Shown piece after piece: positions 38,315-48,100 of a stretch of DNA of 64,000 nucleotides. The position numbers and the translations under genes are program-made. The notes under the pieces are model-generated. The model was given only the letters and a program-made list of their open reading frames with translations, did not search any database and was not told the origin of the DNA. The DNA comes from Bradyrhizobium sp. 195. GTDB taxonomy: Bacteria > Pseudomonadota > Alphaproteobacteria > Rhizobiales > Xanthobacteraceae. The DNA is taken from the NCBI RefSeq assembly GCF_023101665.1, contig NZ_CP082161.1, forward strand, positions 4,898,001 to 4,962,000, given 5' to 3'. Numbering within the stretch: position 1 is the stretch's first letter; each line of letters opens with the position of its first letter.

Positions 38315-40306
38315 GTGTCCGCCGAAAAGGTCACGCCGCTGGGCTATCTGAGCGATAAGGAAACCAAGGTCGATCTTCTCAACAATGAGGCGATCGCGAA
38401 AACCATAGTCCGGCTAATCGCGGAGACCGCCGATTCCGCCGTGACGATCGGCGTCCACGGTGACTGGGGTGCAGGAAAATCCAGCGTGCTGGAGATGGTC
38501 GAGGCCGCCTTCCCCGACGGAGGCGACGTCCTCTGCCTGAAGTTCAGCGGCTGGCAGTTTCAGGGATTCGAGGACGCCAAGATCGCGCTAATCGAAGGCG
38601 TCGTGAACGGCCTCATCGAGAAGCGCTCGCTCACGACCAAGGCGGTTGAAGAGGTCAAGCGTGTGCTGAAAAGCATCGACTGGCTGAAGGTCGCCAAGAA
38701 GGGCGGCGGCCTGGCGCTCACGGCCTACACGGGCATTCCGATGTTGGGCCTCGACGACCTGGTCGGCTCCGTCGTCGATCGCGTGAAGAACGCCTTGACC
38801 GACAAGGATGCGCGCGAAGCGGCCATCAAGCAGATCGAGGAATTCAAGAAGGAAAAGAGCGACGAGGCCACCAGCAAAAGCGTACCGACGGAAATCAAAG
38901 AATTCCGCGAGGCCTACAAGGATCTGATCAAGAAGGCCGGCATCAAGCGCCTCGTCGTGCTGATCGACGACCTGGACCGCTGCCTGCCTCAGACCGCGAT
39001 CGAGACGCTCGAGGCCATCCGGCTGTTCGTGCTGTGGGACAAGACGGCCTTCATCGTCGGCGCCGACGAAGGCATGATCGAGATCGCGGTCCGCGACCAT
39101 TTCAAGAACCTGCCCGAAGTCGACGTCGTATCCAGCAACGCACGCGATTCTAACCAGAACTACAGGCGGTCGTATCTCGAAAAGCTGCTGCAGGTGCCGT
39201 TCCGCATCCCGGCGCTGGGCGAAACCGAAACCGGCATCTACGTGACGCTCCTACTGCTCGGCCGGGCTCTCGGCGAGGACTCGGAGGAGTTCACGAAGTT
39301 GCTGGCTCTCGGCCGAGCGGCCTTGGGCAAGCCGTGGGAGGGCAAGGGGATCGATCACGACGCGATCAAGACCGCGGCCGGAAAGAGGTTCGACGAGATC
39401 GTCGATGCCCTGGCGCTGGCCGATCGCGTTAGTCCGGTGCTCGCCGCCGGAACGAAGGGCAATCCGCGACAGATCAAGCGCTTCCTGAATGCCCTCGCCC
39501 TCAGGCTCGCGATTGCGGAAGCTCGCGGCTTCGGCAACGCCATCGAACAACCCCATCTGGCGAAGGTCATGTTGGCCGAGATGTTCCTGCACACGACGGT
39601 GTTCGATCATATCGCCACGACGGCCGCCAGTTCGGAGGACGGCATCTGCCCGGAGATCGCGCTGATCGAAAAGATCGCCGCCGGCGGTAGCGGACCTGCA
39701 TCGACGAGCGAGGAAGAAGAAGCGACCGAAGCTGGCAATCCCGTGATCGACGAATGGAAGACGCGCCCCGACGTCATGCGGTGGGCGGCGGTCAAACCGG
39801 ACCTCGGCAAGGTTTCGCTCAAACCGTACCTCTTCGTGATCAAGGACAGGAAAAACTATCTCGCCTCCGCCGCGCCGCTGCCGGCCAAACTCGCTGCGCT
39901 CCTGGAAAAGCTGCTCGGCGGCGACATGTCGGCCAAAGGCGCCCTCCCCGACGTCAAGAGCCTCAATCTGCCGGAGGCCATCCTGCTCTTCGATGCGCTG
40001 GGAAGGAAGGTGCGGGAGGCGCCGAATTTCGAGGCCCGACCGGCAGCGATACCGGGCGTCGCCGTCGTGGTGGAGGCGCACCCGTCCCTTCAGGGCCGGT
40101 ACGTCGACATCCTCGAAGCCCTGCCGCCCGACCGCGTCGGCCTGTGGGTCGCATCCGGACATGCTTTCGTGACCGAAGCGGCTCCGAAAGCCCGGATCGA
40201 AGCCCTTCGCGACAAGTGGAAGAAGGCGACCAAGAACCCGTTGCTGAGGGCCGAGCTGGAGCCGAAGAAACCGGCACGAGGGGGCCGCGGCCATGGGAAC
40301 GTCTAA
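38315..40306 (+). CDS. qatA: QatA: KAP-family P-loop NTPase of the Qat anti-phage system
   Basis: A 663-aa KAP NTPase. Walker A is HGDWGAGKSSV (about residues 48-58) and Walker B is RLVVLIDDLDRCLPQT, the KAP-typical form. The family segment LKFSGWQFQGFEDAK lies between them, and KGNPRQIKRFLNAL is the conserved sensor region. The start is the GTG at 38315 because AAGGAGG lies six to eight bases upstream; the frame is open to 38207 without a ribosome site. It is the ATPase of the four-gene QatABCD defence operon described for anti-phage activity; the mechanism is not established. Confidence 0.92.
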   Translation: MSAEKVTPLGYLSDKETKVDLLNNEAIAKTIVRLIAETADSAVTIGVHGDWGAGKSSVLEMVEAAFPDGGDVLCLKFSGWQFQGFEDAKIALIEGVVNGLIEKRSLTTKAVEEVKRVLKSIDWLKVAKKGGGLALTAYTGIPMLGLDDLVGSVVDRVKNALTDKDAREAAIKQIEEFKKEKSDEATSKSVPTEIKEFREAYKDLIKKAGIKRLVVLIDDLDRCLPQTAIETLEAIRLFVLWDKTAFIVGADEGMIEIAVRDHFKNLPEVDVVSSNARDSNQNYRRSYLEKLLQVPFRIPALGETETGIYVTLLLLGRALGEDSEEFTKLLALGRAALGKPWEGKGIDHDAIKTAAGKRFDEIVDALALADRVSPVLAAGTKGNPRQIKRFLNALALRLAIAEARGFGNAIEQPHLAKVMLAEMFLHTTVFDHIATTAASSEDGICPEIALIEKIAAGGSGPASTSEEEEATEAGNPVIDEWKTRPDVMRWAAVKPDLGKVSLKPYLFVIKDRKNYLASAAPLPAKLAALLEKLLGGDMSAKGALPDVKSLNLPEAILLFDALGRKVREAPNFEARPAAIPGVAVVVEAHPSLQGRYVDILEALPPDRVGLWVASGHAFVTEAAPKARIEALRDKWKKATKNPLLRAELEPKKPARGGRGHGNV

Positions 40307-41297
40307 TCCCTTCAACGGCGGCAACAACCGCAATCCTCTCGTGCCCGACTGGGTCGGGGGGGCCGGACCGGGTGCTGCACCCCCGGGCGCTCCTCCCCCC
40401 AGTCCCCCCGGCGCACCAGGTGCTCCGGGTGGCGGCACTCCCGGCAACGGAAATCCGGGCGGCGCGAACCCAGGTGGAGGCAATCCGGGCGCCGCGCCTG
40501 CGGCTGGCGGAAACGGCGGCGCTGCGGGCCAAGGCGACGCGCCGGCGCCAAACCGTTTCCAAAGCGCGCGCACCAACTTCTTCAAGTTCGCCAAATCCGG
40601 CGGGGGCGGCGGAGGCGGAGGTCGCGGCGGCGGGACCAACCGCAACCTGCGCCGCGCGGTCCGGTCGTTCGTCGGAAAGTCGAGCGGCGGCGCGCGCCGG
40701 GCCACGCAGCGCATGGCGGCGGAGCGCAGCGCCACTGCGAGCCTGGGACGGATCCTTTCCACTGCCGGCACCGCCGGCATCCAGGAGACCGTCCGCCGGC
40801 TAGGCTTCGCGCAGTTGGCAACGCTGCCGGTGCAGGACATATATGCCGCCCTCGTCGACGTCATCTGCGAACCGGGCGGCGAACTCGACGAGTCATTCGC
40901 CAGAGAGGCCTACATCAAAGCGCTGGCTGAAATCAGCGAGGCCCAGGCAGATCTCGAACGTCCGTCACCCGAGACCACCATCTCCTTCCTTGCCTCCTTC
41001 ATCACCAACGCGATCCAAAACCGATTGCTCAACGCGGTCGGAAACAAGGTCGTCGCGATTCCACGCGACGTCGCCGCGGTCCAGAACGTCGAGCAGCAGA
41101 TCAACGACTTCATCCGGGGCAAGGTGAACGACGCGATGACGGAGGCCGGCGAAGATTTTCCCGCCGACATTATCGTGTCGACCATCGACGACATCTACGA
41201 ACGCTCCGTCGTCCTGTTGGAGGGGTCGGACCAGGAAGGTCCGGACGTCGAAACGGGTGACGAGCTCGAAGTGGAAGCCCATGGGGAGATCGCGTGA
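40293..41297 (+). CDS. qatB: QatB: Qat system protein with Gly/Pro-rich N terminus
   Basis: A 334-aa protein. The first 120 residues are low-complexity (Gly, Pro, Asn, Ala), for example APPGAPPPSPPGAPGAPGGG and SGGGGGGGGRGGG. The rest is a conserved helical domain (LATLPVQDIYAALVDVICEP, FITNAIQNRLLNAVGNKVV). This order is typical of QatB. It overlaps qatA by 14 bp and touches qatC. Biochemical role unknown; a disordered scaffold or partner for QatA is plausible. Confidence 0.88.
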   Translation: MGTSNPFNGGNNRNPLVPDWVGGAGPGAAPPGAPPPSPPGAPGAPGGGTPGNGNPGGANPGGGNPGAAPAAGGNGGAAGQGDAPAPNRFQSARTNFFKFAKSGGGGGGGGRGGGTNRNLRRAVRSFVGKSSGGARRATQRMAAERSATASLGRILSTAGTAGIQETVRRLGFAQLATLPVQDIYAALVDVICEPGGELDESFAREAYIKALAEISEAQADLERPSPETTISFLASFITNAIQNRLLNAVGNKVVAIPRDVAAVQNVEQQINDFIRGKVNDAMTEAGEDFPADIIVSTIDDIYERSVVLLEGSDQEGPDVETGDELEVEAHGEIA

Positions 41298-42700
41298 TGA
41301 CGGCCTACTCTTTGATCGGTCACATGGGACCAGCCGACCAGGCACCTGATCTCGCAGGTCGCTGGCAAGACCAGTTCCGCGTCGATCTTTTGAGCGGGAA
41401 CAGGACGCTGGGATACGGGATGGGCGGCGTCGTCCGGACCCTCGGAAGGCTCGGCGTCTATCCGAGCGAAGTCGGCGTCGACGTTCTGGTCCTCGCGGCG
41501 ATGGTGCATGCCGCCGACACGCGCATCAATCGCGTTCAGACGTCCCAGGACGCGTGGACGCGCGAACTCGGCATCTGCGTGCCGGTATCCGATCCCGAAT
41601 TATGGACCGCGCAGCGCGCCTTGCTCGAAAAGACGCTCCGGTTTCTCACCGGAGACCATTGGACGGTCTCGTTCAGGCCACGCCCGGAGGGAATGGCCGA
41701 CTTCGTCAGACGACCCGTCGCGGGTCTGCAGGACCACGGCTTCGACGGGGTTGCCCTCTTCTCGGGCGGATTGGACAGCCTGATCGGCGCGATCGATCGT
41801 CTTGAGCAGGGCTCCTTTCCCCTGTTCGTGAGCCATGGAGGCGACGGAGCGATCAGCAAGCCTCAGAAGGATCTGTTCGTGGATGTCGCCGCGGCGTACC
41901 GCAACGGCAATCGCGAACCGAGGCGGGTCCGCCTCGGAATGAGCTTCACCGACAAGATCACGCCGGGGGTAGGACGCGAGGAAAGCACCCGCGGCCGGTC
42001 GTTTCTGTTCATCGCCCTCGCCGCCGCGGCTGGGTCCGGGCTGGGTCGTCGCTTTTCGCTCGAAGTCCCGGAGAACGGCCTGATCGCATTGAACGTCCCG
42101 CTCGACAGCGTCAGGTTGGGATCGTTGAGCACGCGCACGACCCACCCCTTCTATCTGCGCCGCTGGAACGAATTGCTGTCGCAGGTCGGAATCGACGGCG
42201 TCATCGTCAACCGTTACTGGGACAAGACCAAGGGCGAGATGATGGAACGCTGCCTCAATCCGGACCTGCTGCGCGAGCTCGCCGGCGCGTCCCTCTCCTG
42301 CGCCCACCCAGCCGCCGGCCGCTGGGTCAAGTCGGCGGCCGGCCGGCATACCCATTGCGGCCATTGCGTCCCGTGCCTCATACGCCAGGCTGCGTTCGAC
42401 CGCGCATGGGGCCGAGGCAACGATCCCACCGGATATCGGGTCGACATCCACCAGAATCGCTTGAGTACGCGGGCGGCGGAAGGCAAGCAGGTGCGGGCGT
42501 TCCAGTACGCGGTGGCCCGCCTCGCGGGACGCCCCGATCTCGCCCGCGTCCTGATCCACGAACCGGGACCGCTGCTCGAGGACATCGCCCAGCTCGACGG
42601 GCTTGCCGGAGTGTATTCGCGGGGCATCATGGAGGTCGGCCAATTGCTACGCGACGTAAAGACGTTTTCACCGGCGGCAGAGGCCGAGATGACGGCATGA
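41297..42700 (+). CDS. qatC: QatC: QueC-like 7-cyano-7-deazaguanine synthase-related protein
   Basis: A 467-aa ATP-pyrophosphatase-fold protein related to QueC. The PP-loop is LFSGGLDSLIGAI near residue 155, and the zinc-binding cysteine cluster near the C terminus is HCGHCVPCLIRQ. QueC makes preQ0 from carboxydeazaguanine; in Qat the substrate is not certain and may be a protein or nucleic acid. The ATG at 41297 shares one base with the qatB stop (TGATG); GTG at 41294 is an alternative. Confidence 0.92.
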   Translation: MTAYSLIGHMGPADQAPDLAGRWQDQFRVDLLSGNRTLGYGMGGVVRTLGRLGVYPSEVGVDVLVLAAMVHAADTRINRVQTSQDAWTRELGICVPVSDPELWTAQRALLEKTLRFLTGDHWTVSFRPRPEGMADFVRRPVAGLQDHGFDGVALFSGGLDSLIGAIDRLEQGSFPLFVSHGGDGAISKPQKDLFVDVAAAYRNGNREPRRVRLGMSFTDKITPGVGREESTRGRSFLFIALAAAAGSGLGRRFSLEVPENGLIALNVPLDSVRLGSLSTRTTHPFYLRRWNELLSQVGIDGVIVNRYWDKTKGEMMERCLNPDLLRELAGASLSCAHPAAGRWVKSAAGRHTHCGHCVPCLIRQAAFDRAWGRGNDPTGYRVDIHQNRLSTRAAEGKQVRAFQYAVARLAGRPDLARVLIHEPGPLLEDIAQLDGLAGVYSRGIMEVGQLLRDVKTFSPAAEAEMTA

Positions 42701-43434
42701 GGCTCGTCGACTTCCACTGCCACCTCGACCTGTATCCGGAGTTCGAGACGCTCGTCGCCGAAAGCGAGCGGCTCGGCATCTTCACGCTCGCGGTCACCAC
42801 GACGCCGAAGGCCTGGGCGCGCAACAACAAGCTGGCCTCCTCGACCAAGTACGTCCGAGCAGCGCTCGGCCTGCATCCCCAGTTGGTGGCGGAGCGGTGG
42901 AGAGAGATCGACCTCTGGGAGCGTCTTCTCGACGAAACGCGGTACGTCGGCGAAGTGGGCCTCGATGCCGGTCCCCGCTACTACTCCTCGATGGATCGCC
43001 AAACCGAGGTTTTGCGCCGCGTCCTGCGCTGCTGCGCACAGGCGGGCGGCAAGATCCTGTCGATCCACAGCGTGCGCGCGGCGCCCAAGGTGCTCGATCT
43101 GATCGAGGAAGAGGTTCCGAAGGGCCGCGCGAAATTCGTTTTCCATTGGTTCACGGGTTCGGCCGCGGACGCAAGGCGTGCCGCGGACCTTGGCTGCTAC
43201 TTCTCGGTCAACAGTCAGATGCTGCAGACGGACCGTGGGCGCGCGCTGGTCTCCTCGCTGCCGATCGACCGCCTCCTCACGGAGACCGACGGCCCCTTCA
43301 CATCCGAGGGCGACGGCCCTGCCCGGCCGTGCGATGTCGCGACGGCCGTGAGGCACTTGGCGATGGCGAGAGGCATATCGAGCGAAGAGAGTGCGGCCGT
43401 CGTTCTACGGAATCTGAAGACCCTGACGGCTTAG
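42697..43434 (+). CDS. qatD: QatD: TatD-like DNase of the Qat system
   Basis: A 245-aa metal-dependent hydrolase of the TatD family. Metal ligands are visible: VDFHCHLD (first two His), GEVGLD (Glu), ILSIHSVRA and FVFHWFTG (His), and LTETDGPF (Asp). The family phrase AALGLHPQL is present. It overlaps qatC by four bases (ATGA) and closes the complete QatABCD operon. Confidence 0.92.
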   Translation: MRLVDFHCHLDLYPEFETLVAESERLGIFTLAVTTTPKAWARNNKLASSTKYVRAALGLHPQLVAERWREIDLWERLLDETRYVGEVGLDAGPRYYSSMDRQTEVLRRVLRCCAQAGGKILSIHSVRAAPKVLDLIEEEVPKGRAKFVFHWFTGSAADARRAADLGCYFSVNSQMLQTDRGRALVSSLPIDRLLTETDGPFTSEGDGPARPCDVATAVRHLAMARGISSEESAAVVLRNLKTLTA

Positions 43435-43707
43435 CTGTTGGCGGACCCGATGAGCTCAGTCCGAAGCTGGAGCTTGCCAGGGAGCAGATCGAGGTGGTCG
43501 GCAGAAAGGCTCCTCCAGAGCGCGCTGTCGTGCTGAACGGCCCCTTTTCCGCTTGGAATGAAGACAGAAGCTCCTGCCCACTCTTCCGCCGACGTAAACG
43601 GCGGCATCAATAATACGCGCCTACTGACGATGCCGCCCATGGTCGTCAATCCTGTGTCCATTCGACGAGCCTCTACAGACAAACGCAAGATCGGTAAACC
43701 TCAGGCG

Positions 43708-44319
43708 TCAACGAGGGCTCGCCTGCCCCTCGTACATGAAGGTCATAGGCTTCAGCCCATTCATATATCCGGTACGCATGTCTTCGATGCCAAAGCCGTT
43801 CCTGGTCAGGACGTCAGCGATGTCCCGATTGAGATGACAACCGCCCGAGATGCGCTTCCACGCGGGGGTCAGGCGGTCCTGCCACCAGCGCACGCGCGGT
43901 TCCGGCGCGCGGCCGTGCTCGACAAAGAGTAGCTTTCCTCCCGGTCTCAGCACCCGCCGCACCTCCGTCATGGCGCGATCGACATCCGGGATGCTGCACA
44001 TGGTCCAGGTCGTCACGACCGTGTCGATGCTGCGGTCCTCGATCGGAATCGCCTCGGCCGAAGCTTCGACAAACTCAACCGGAGTTCCCGGATGTGGAGT
44101 GTACTGCGCCATCTCGAGAAGCTTTGGACCGGGTTCAAGCCCCACAACCTGCTTCACGGCCGGCCCGTAGAACGGCAGGTTGCGACCGGACCCGAGCCCG
44201 ATCTCGAGCACGCGGCCCCGCGCCGCACGGATCGCCCGCTCCCGGTAGGGAAGAAGATCCTTGTTGCGCATCGCAAGGTCGCATAGACGCGGAAGAATGA
44301 CGTCGTTGTAGAAGCCCAT
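43708..44319 (-). CDS. Class I SAM-dependent methyltransferase (UbiE-like)
   Basis: A 203-aa methyltransferase. Motif I is VLEIGLGSGRNLPFYG, followed by VVGLEPGPKLLEMA, IDTVVTTWTMCSIPDV and LRPGGKLLFVEHGRAP. The close relatives are small UbiE/arsM-like enzymes often found near metal-resistance genes; a substrate cannot be assigned. The ATG at 44319 follows AGGAG by eight bases. It is the last gene of the leftward copper cassette. Confidence 0.85.
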   Translation of the reverse strand: MGFYNDVILPRLCDLAMRNKDLLPYRERAIRAARGRVLEIGLGSGRNLPFYGPAVKQVVGLEPGPKLLEMAQYTPHPGTPVEFVEASAEAIPIEDRSIDTVVTTWTMCSIPDVDRAMTEVRRVLRPGGKLLFVEHGRAPEPRVRWWQDRLTPAWKRISGGCHLNRDIADVLTRNGFGIEDMRTGYMNGLKPMTFMYEGQASPR

Positions 44320-44330
44320 CCGCGCATCTC

Positions 44331-45047
44331 CTAGCATCGCGGCTCGATCGACTTGCTGATCTCCTCGGGCGCGGCGAAGATCACGTCCGCCCGGTCGCCC
44401 ATCATTCCGGCGGGTACGATGGCGGGCGCTCCGCTCTGCGGTCCGTCCTGGCCGGAATCCGTCTTCAGGCGCAGATTGCGCTCCCAGAAGTGCCGGGTAT
44501 TGCCATCAGCCGTGGTCACTCGGTAGGTGTCCCGGCAATGGGTGATGCCGGTGACGTGTTGAGAGGGATCCAGATCCTTCAGATTGGGGGCCCGGCCGCC
44601 ACCCATCATCCCACCCATCATGCCGCCCATCCCGTTCATGCGGTTTTCGGCCGTCCGCTCCGGCGCGGCCCCAGGCTTGGTGGCCTCCTTGAGGAATGCC
44701 AACAGATCCGCGCGAGCGCGTGAGTCCTTGATACCCTCGAACGGCATCTCGTTATCCGGCACCATGTGCGCAGGATCGGTCAGCCAAGCGTCGAGCGACC
44801 GGTCGTCCCAGATAATTCCGGAAGCCTTGAGAGCGTCGGAGTAGCGGTCGAAGCTCGGCAGGCTTCCGGCTTTCCTTCCCCAGAGGTTCGCAAGACTCGG
44901 CCCCGTCATGTTGCGGTCGGGCTCGAGCGAGTGACAGGCCGCGCAGGCGCGAAAATTGCGTTCGCCCGGCGCTGCGCTGTCCTGCTGCGCGCCGGCCGGC
45001 GAGGAGACGAAGAAGGCGACTAATGCCACGAAGAGAAGGCGATCCAT
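44331..45047 (-). CDS. Exported c-type cytochrome with Met/Gly-rich segment
   Basis: A 238-aa periplasmic protein: signal peptide (LLFVALVAFFVSSPAGAQ), heme motif CAACH in NFRACAACHSLEPD, axial Met in DNEMPFEGIKD, then a Met/Gly-rich stretch (MNGMGGMMGGMMGGG) and a C-terminal domain with HFWERNLRLK. The Met-rich part could bind Cu(I). The ATG at 45047 has GGGGAGA seven bases upstream; TTG at 45053 is an alternative. It follows the 42-aa gene by overlap of the reading frames' ends. Confidence 0.85.
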   Translation of the reverse strand: MDRLLFVALVAFFVSSPAGAQQDSAAPGERNFRACAACHSLEPDRNMTGPSLANLWGRKAGSLPSFDRYSDALKASGIIWDDRSLDAWLTDPAHMVPDNEMPFEGIKDSRARADLLAFLKEATKPGAAPERTAENRMNGMGGMMGGMMGGGRAPNLKDLDPSQHVTGITHCRDTYRVTTADGNTRHFWERNLRLKTDSGQDGPQSGAPAIVPAGMMGDRADVIFAAPEEISKSIEPRC

Positions 45048-45049
45048 CT

Positions 45050-45178
45050 TCAATCTCCCCGGTTTGAGAAGAACAGGTACTTGACCAGCGCGGCGGCCCC
45101 CAGCGCGAGCACGATCACGACCAGCACTGCGATCAGCCCCATGCCGCCCATCATTCCCGACATCATGTCCTGCATCAT
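45050..45178 (-). CDS. 42-aa Met-rich single-helix membrane protein
   Basis: A small gene of 43 codons between cusA and the cytochrome gene. It encodes MMQDMMSGMMGGMGLIAV at the N terminus followed by a membrane helix (VLVVIVLALGAAALVKYLF) and a short basic/acidic tail. AGGTG lies five to nine bases before the ATG at 45178. The Met-rich head on the periplasmic side suggests Cu(I)/Ag(I) handling next to CusA; inferred from composition and position. Confidence 0.75.
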   Translation of the reverse strand: MMQDMMSGMMGGMGLIAVLVVIVLALGAAALVKYLFFSNRGD

Positions 45179-45187
45179 TGGATCACC

Positions 45188-48100
45188 TCATTTGGCAGGC
45201 TCCGGCATTAGCAATTTCGAGACGATCGCTTTCGACTTCGCCGATGGTAGCGGTTTGCCCGCAGGAGGCAGACGGAAGCCTTTGACCAGGCCGAAGATCG
45301 CCGGGATCACGATCAGCGTGAGCAGGGTCGACGAGATCATGCCGCCGATCATCGGCACCGCGATCCGCTGCATGATCTCGGAGCCGGTACCGGTGCTCCA
45401 CATGATCGGCAGCAGTCCCGCCATGATGGCGACCACCGTCATCATCTTGGGTCGGACGCGCTCGACCGCGCCCTCCATGATGGCCTCGCGGAGGTCGATC
45501 CGGCTCAGCGTCCAACCCTCGGCGGCGCGGCGCTCCCTGAGCTCCGCAAGCGCCTGGTTGAGGTAGATCAGCATCACAACGCCGGTCTCGGCGGCGACGC
45601 CGGCGAGTGCGATGAACCCGACGGCGACCGCGACCGAGAGATTGAATCCGAGCCACCACATCAGCCAAAGCCCGCCGACCAGCGCGAACGGCAGCGACAG
45701 CATGACGATCATCGTGTCCGTCACCGACCTGAAATTGAGGTACAGCAGCAGGAAGATGATGAGCAGCGTCGCCGGCACGACGATCTTCAGACGGGCCATG
45801 GCCCGCTCGAGATATTCGTACTGGCCACTCCAGACCACATAGTAGCCCGGCGGAAATTGGATGCTGGCCTGGACGGCGCGCTGCGCCTCCGCGACGTAGC
45901 CGCCGAGATCGCGGTCGCGGATGTCGACGTAGATGTAGGTCGCAAGCTGCGCGTTCTCCGTCCGGATCGACGTCGGGCCTCTCGCGAGTTGGACGGTCGC
46001 GACTTCCGCGAGCGGGACGGCGCCGCCGGCCGGCATCGGAACGAGGACGTCGCTTGCGATCTTCTTCGGATCGTCCCGGAGGTCGCGGGGGTAGCGCATG
46101 TTGACCGTGAAGCGCTGCCGGCCCTCGACGGTGGTGGTGACCGCCTGACCGCCGAGCGCGGTCGCGATGGTGTCCTGGACGTCCTGGACCATGATTCCAT
46201 AGCGCGCCAGCGCCGACCGGTCGGGCGTGATCTCCAGATAGTAGCCGCCGATGCTGCGCTCCGCGTAGGCGGACGAGGTCCCGGGTACCACCCGCAGCAC
46301 CTGCTCGATCTGCTTCGCGAGCCTGTCGATCTCGACGAGGTCGGTGCCGATCACTTTGACGCCGACGGGGGTCCGGATGCCGGTCGAGAGCATGTCGATG
46401 CGCGCCTTGATCGGCATCGTCCATGCGTTCGACACGCCGGGAAACTGTAGCGCCTTGTCCATTTGGGCGATCAGCCCGTCGGTGGTGAGGCCTGGCCGCC
46501 ACTGCTCCTTCGGCTTGAGATTGACCACCGTCTCGAACATCTCGGTCGGCGCCGGATCGGTCGACGTGGAGGCGCGGCCGGCCTTGCCGTAGACGGACTC
46601 CACTTCCGGAAACGACTTGATGATGCGATCCTGGGTCTGCATCAGTTCGGCCGCCTTCGTCACCGAGATGCCCGGCAAGGTCGTCGGCATGTAGAGGAGC
46701 GTTCCCTCGTTGAGGTTCGGCATGAATTCGGTGCCGAGCTGACGGGCGGGCCAGATCGTGACCGCGAGCGCGGCGAGCGCAAGCAGGATAACCAGCGTCT
46801 TCGCGCGCAGCACGCCCTTGATGACCGGACGGTAGATCCAGATCAGGAAGCGGTTGAGCGGATTGCGATGCTCCGGAACGATCCGCCCGCGGACGAAGAT
46901 CACCATCAGCGCGGGCACCAGGGTCACCGAGAGCAGCGCGGCCGCAGCCATCGCGAAGGTCTTGGTGAAGGCGAGCGGGCTGAACAGCCGCCCCTCCTGG
47001 GATTCCAGCGTGAAGATCGGCATGAACGATACCGTGATGATCAGCAGACTGAAGAACAGCGCCGGTCCGACCTGCGAGGCCGCCTCGATCAGGATCGCGA
47101 TCCGCGACTTATTCGGCTCGGCGCGCTCGAGGTGTTTGTGGGCGTTCTCGATCATGACGATGGCGGCGTCGACCATGGCGCCGATGGCGATCGCGATGCC
47201 GCCGAGGCTCATGATGTTGGAGCCGATCCCGAGCAGCTTCATCGCTCCGAACGCCATCAGCACGCCGACCGGCAGCATCAGGATGGCGACCAGCGCGCTC
47301 CGGACGTGCAGCAGGAAGACCACGCAGACCAGCGCGACGACGACGCTTTCTTCGACCAAGGTGTGCTTGAGCGTGTCGATGGCGGCATAGATCAGGTTCG
47401 ACCGGTCGTAGACCGGCACGATCTCGACCGATTTCGGCAGGCTGGTCGCGATGTCCTTGAACCGCTTCTTGACGTTCTCGATGACGTCGAGCGCGTTCAT
47501 CCCGAAGCGCTGCAGCACGATCCCGCTGGCGACTTCCCCCTCGCCGTTGAGCTCGGTGATGCCGCGCCGCTCGTCCGGTCCCAGTTCGACCCTGGAGACG
47601 TCCCGTAGCAGCACCGGCGTGCCCTTGTCGGTCTTGAGGACGATGTTGCCGAGATCGTCGATACTCTTCAGATAGCCCTTTCCGCGGATGACGTACTCGA
47701 ACTCCGACAGCTCGACGGTACGCCCGCCGACGTCGGCGTTGCTGGCGCGGATGGCGTCCCGGATCTTCTGTATGGTGATGCCGAGATCGCGCATCCGCTG
47801 CGCGTCGAGGACGACGTTGTACTGCTTGACGAAGCCGCCAACGCTCGCGACCTCCGCGACGCCCTCGGCCTTGGCGAGCGCGAATTTGAGATTCCAGTCC
47901 TGGATCGTGCGTGTGTCCGCGAGATTCAGTTCCTTGGACATCACCGCGTACTGGTAGACCCAGCCGACGCCGGTCGCGTCCGGACCGATGGTCGGCGTCA
48001 CCCCCGCCGGCAACCGTGAGGTCGCGGCGTTGAGGAATTCGAGGACCCGCGAGCGCGCCCAGTAGATGTCGGTGCCGTCCTCGAAGATCACGTAGACGAA

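Noticed and set aside
43435..43707. Short frames between qatD and the methyltransferase
   Set aside because: Frames exist on both strands (for example 43431-43688), but neither has a ribosome site or a recognisable product, and they disagree with codon bias of the neighbours.
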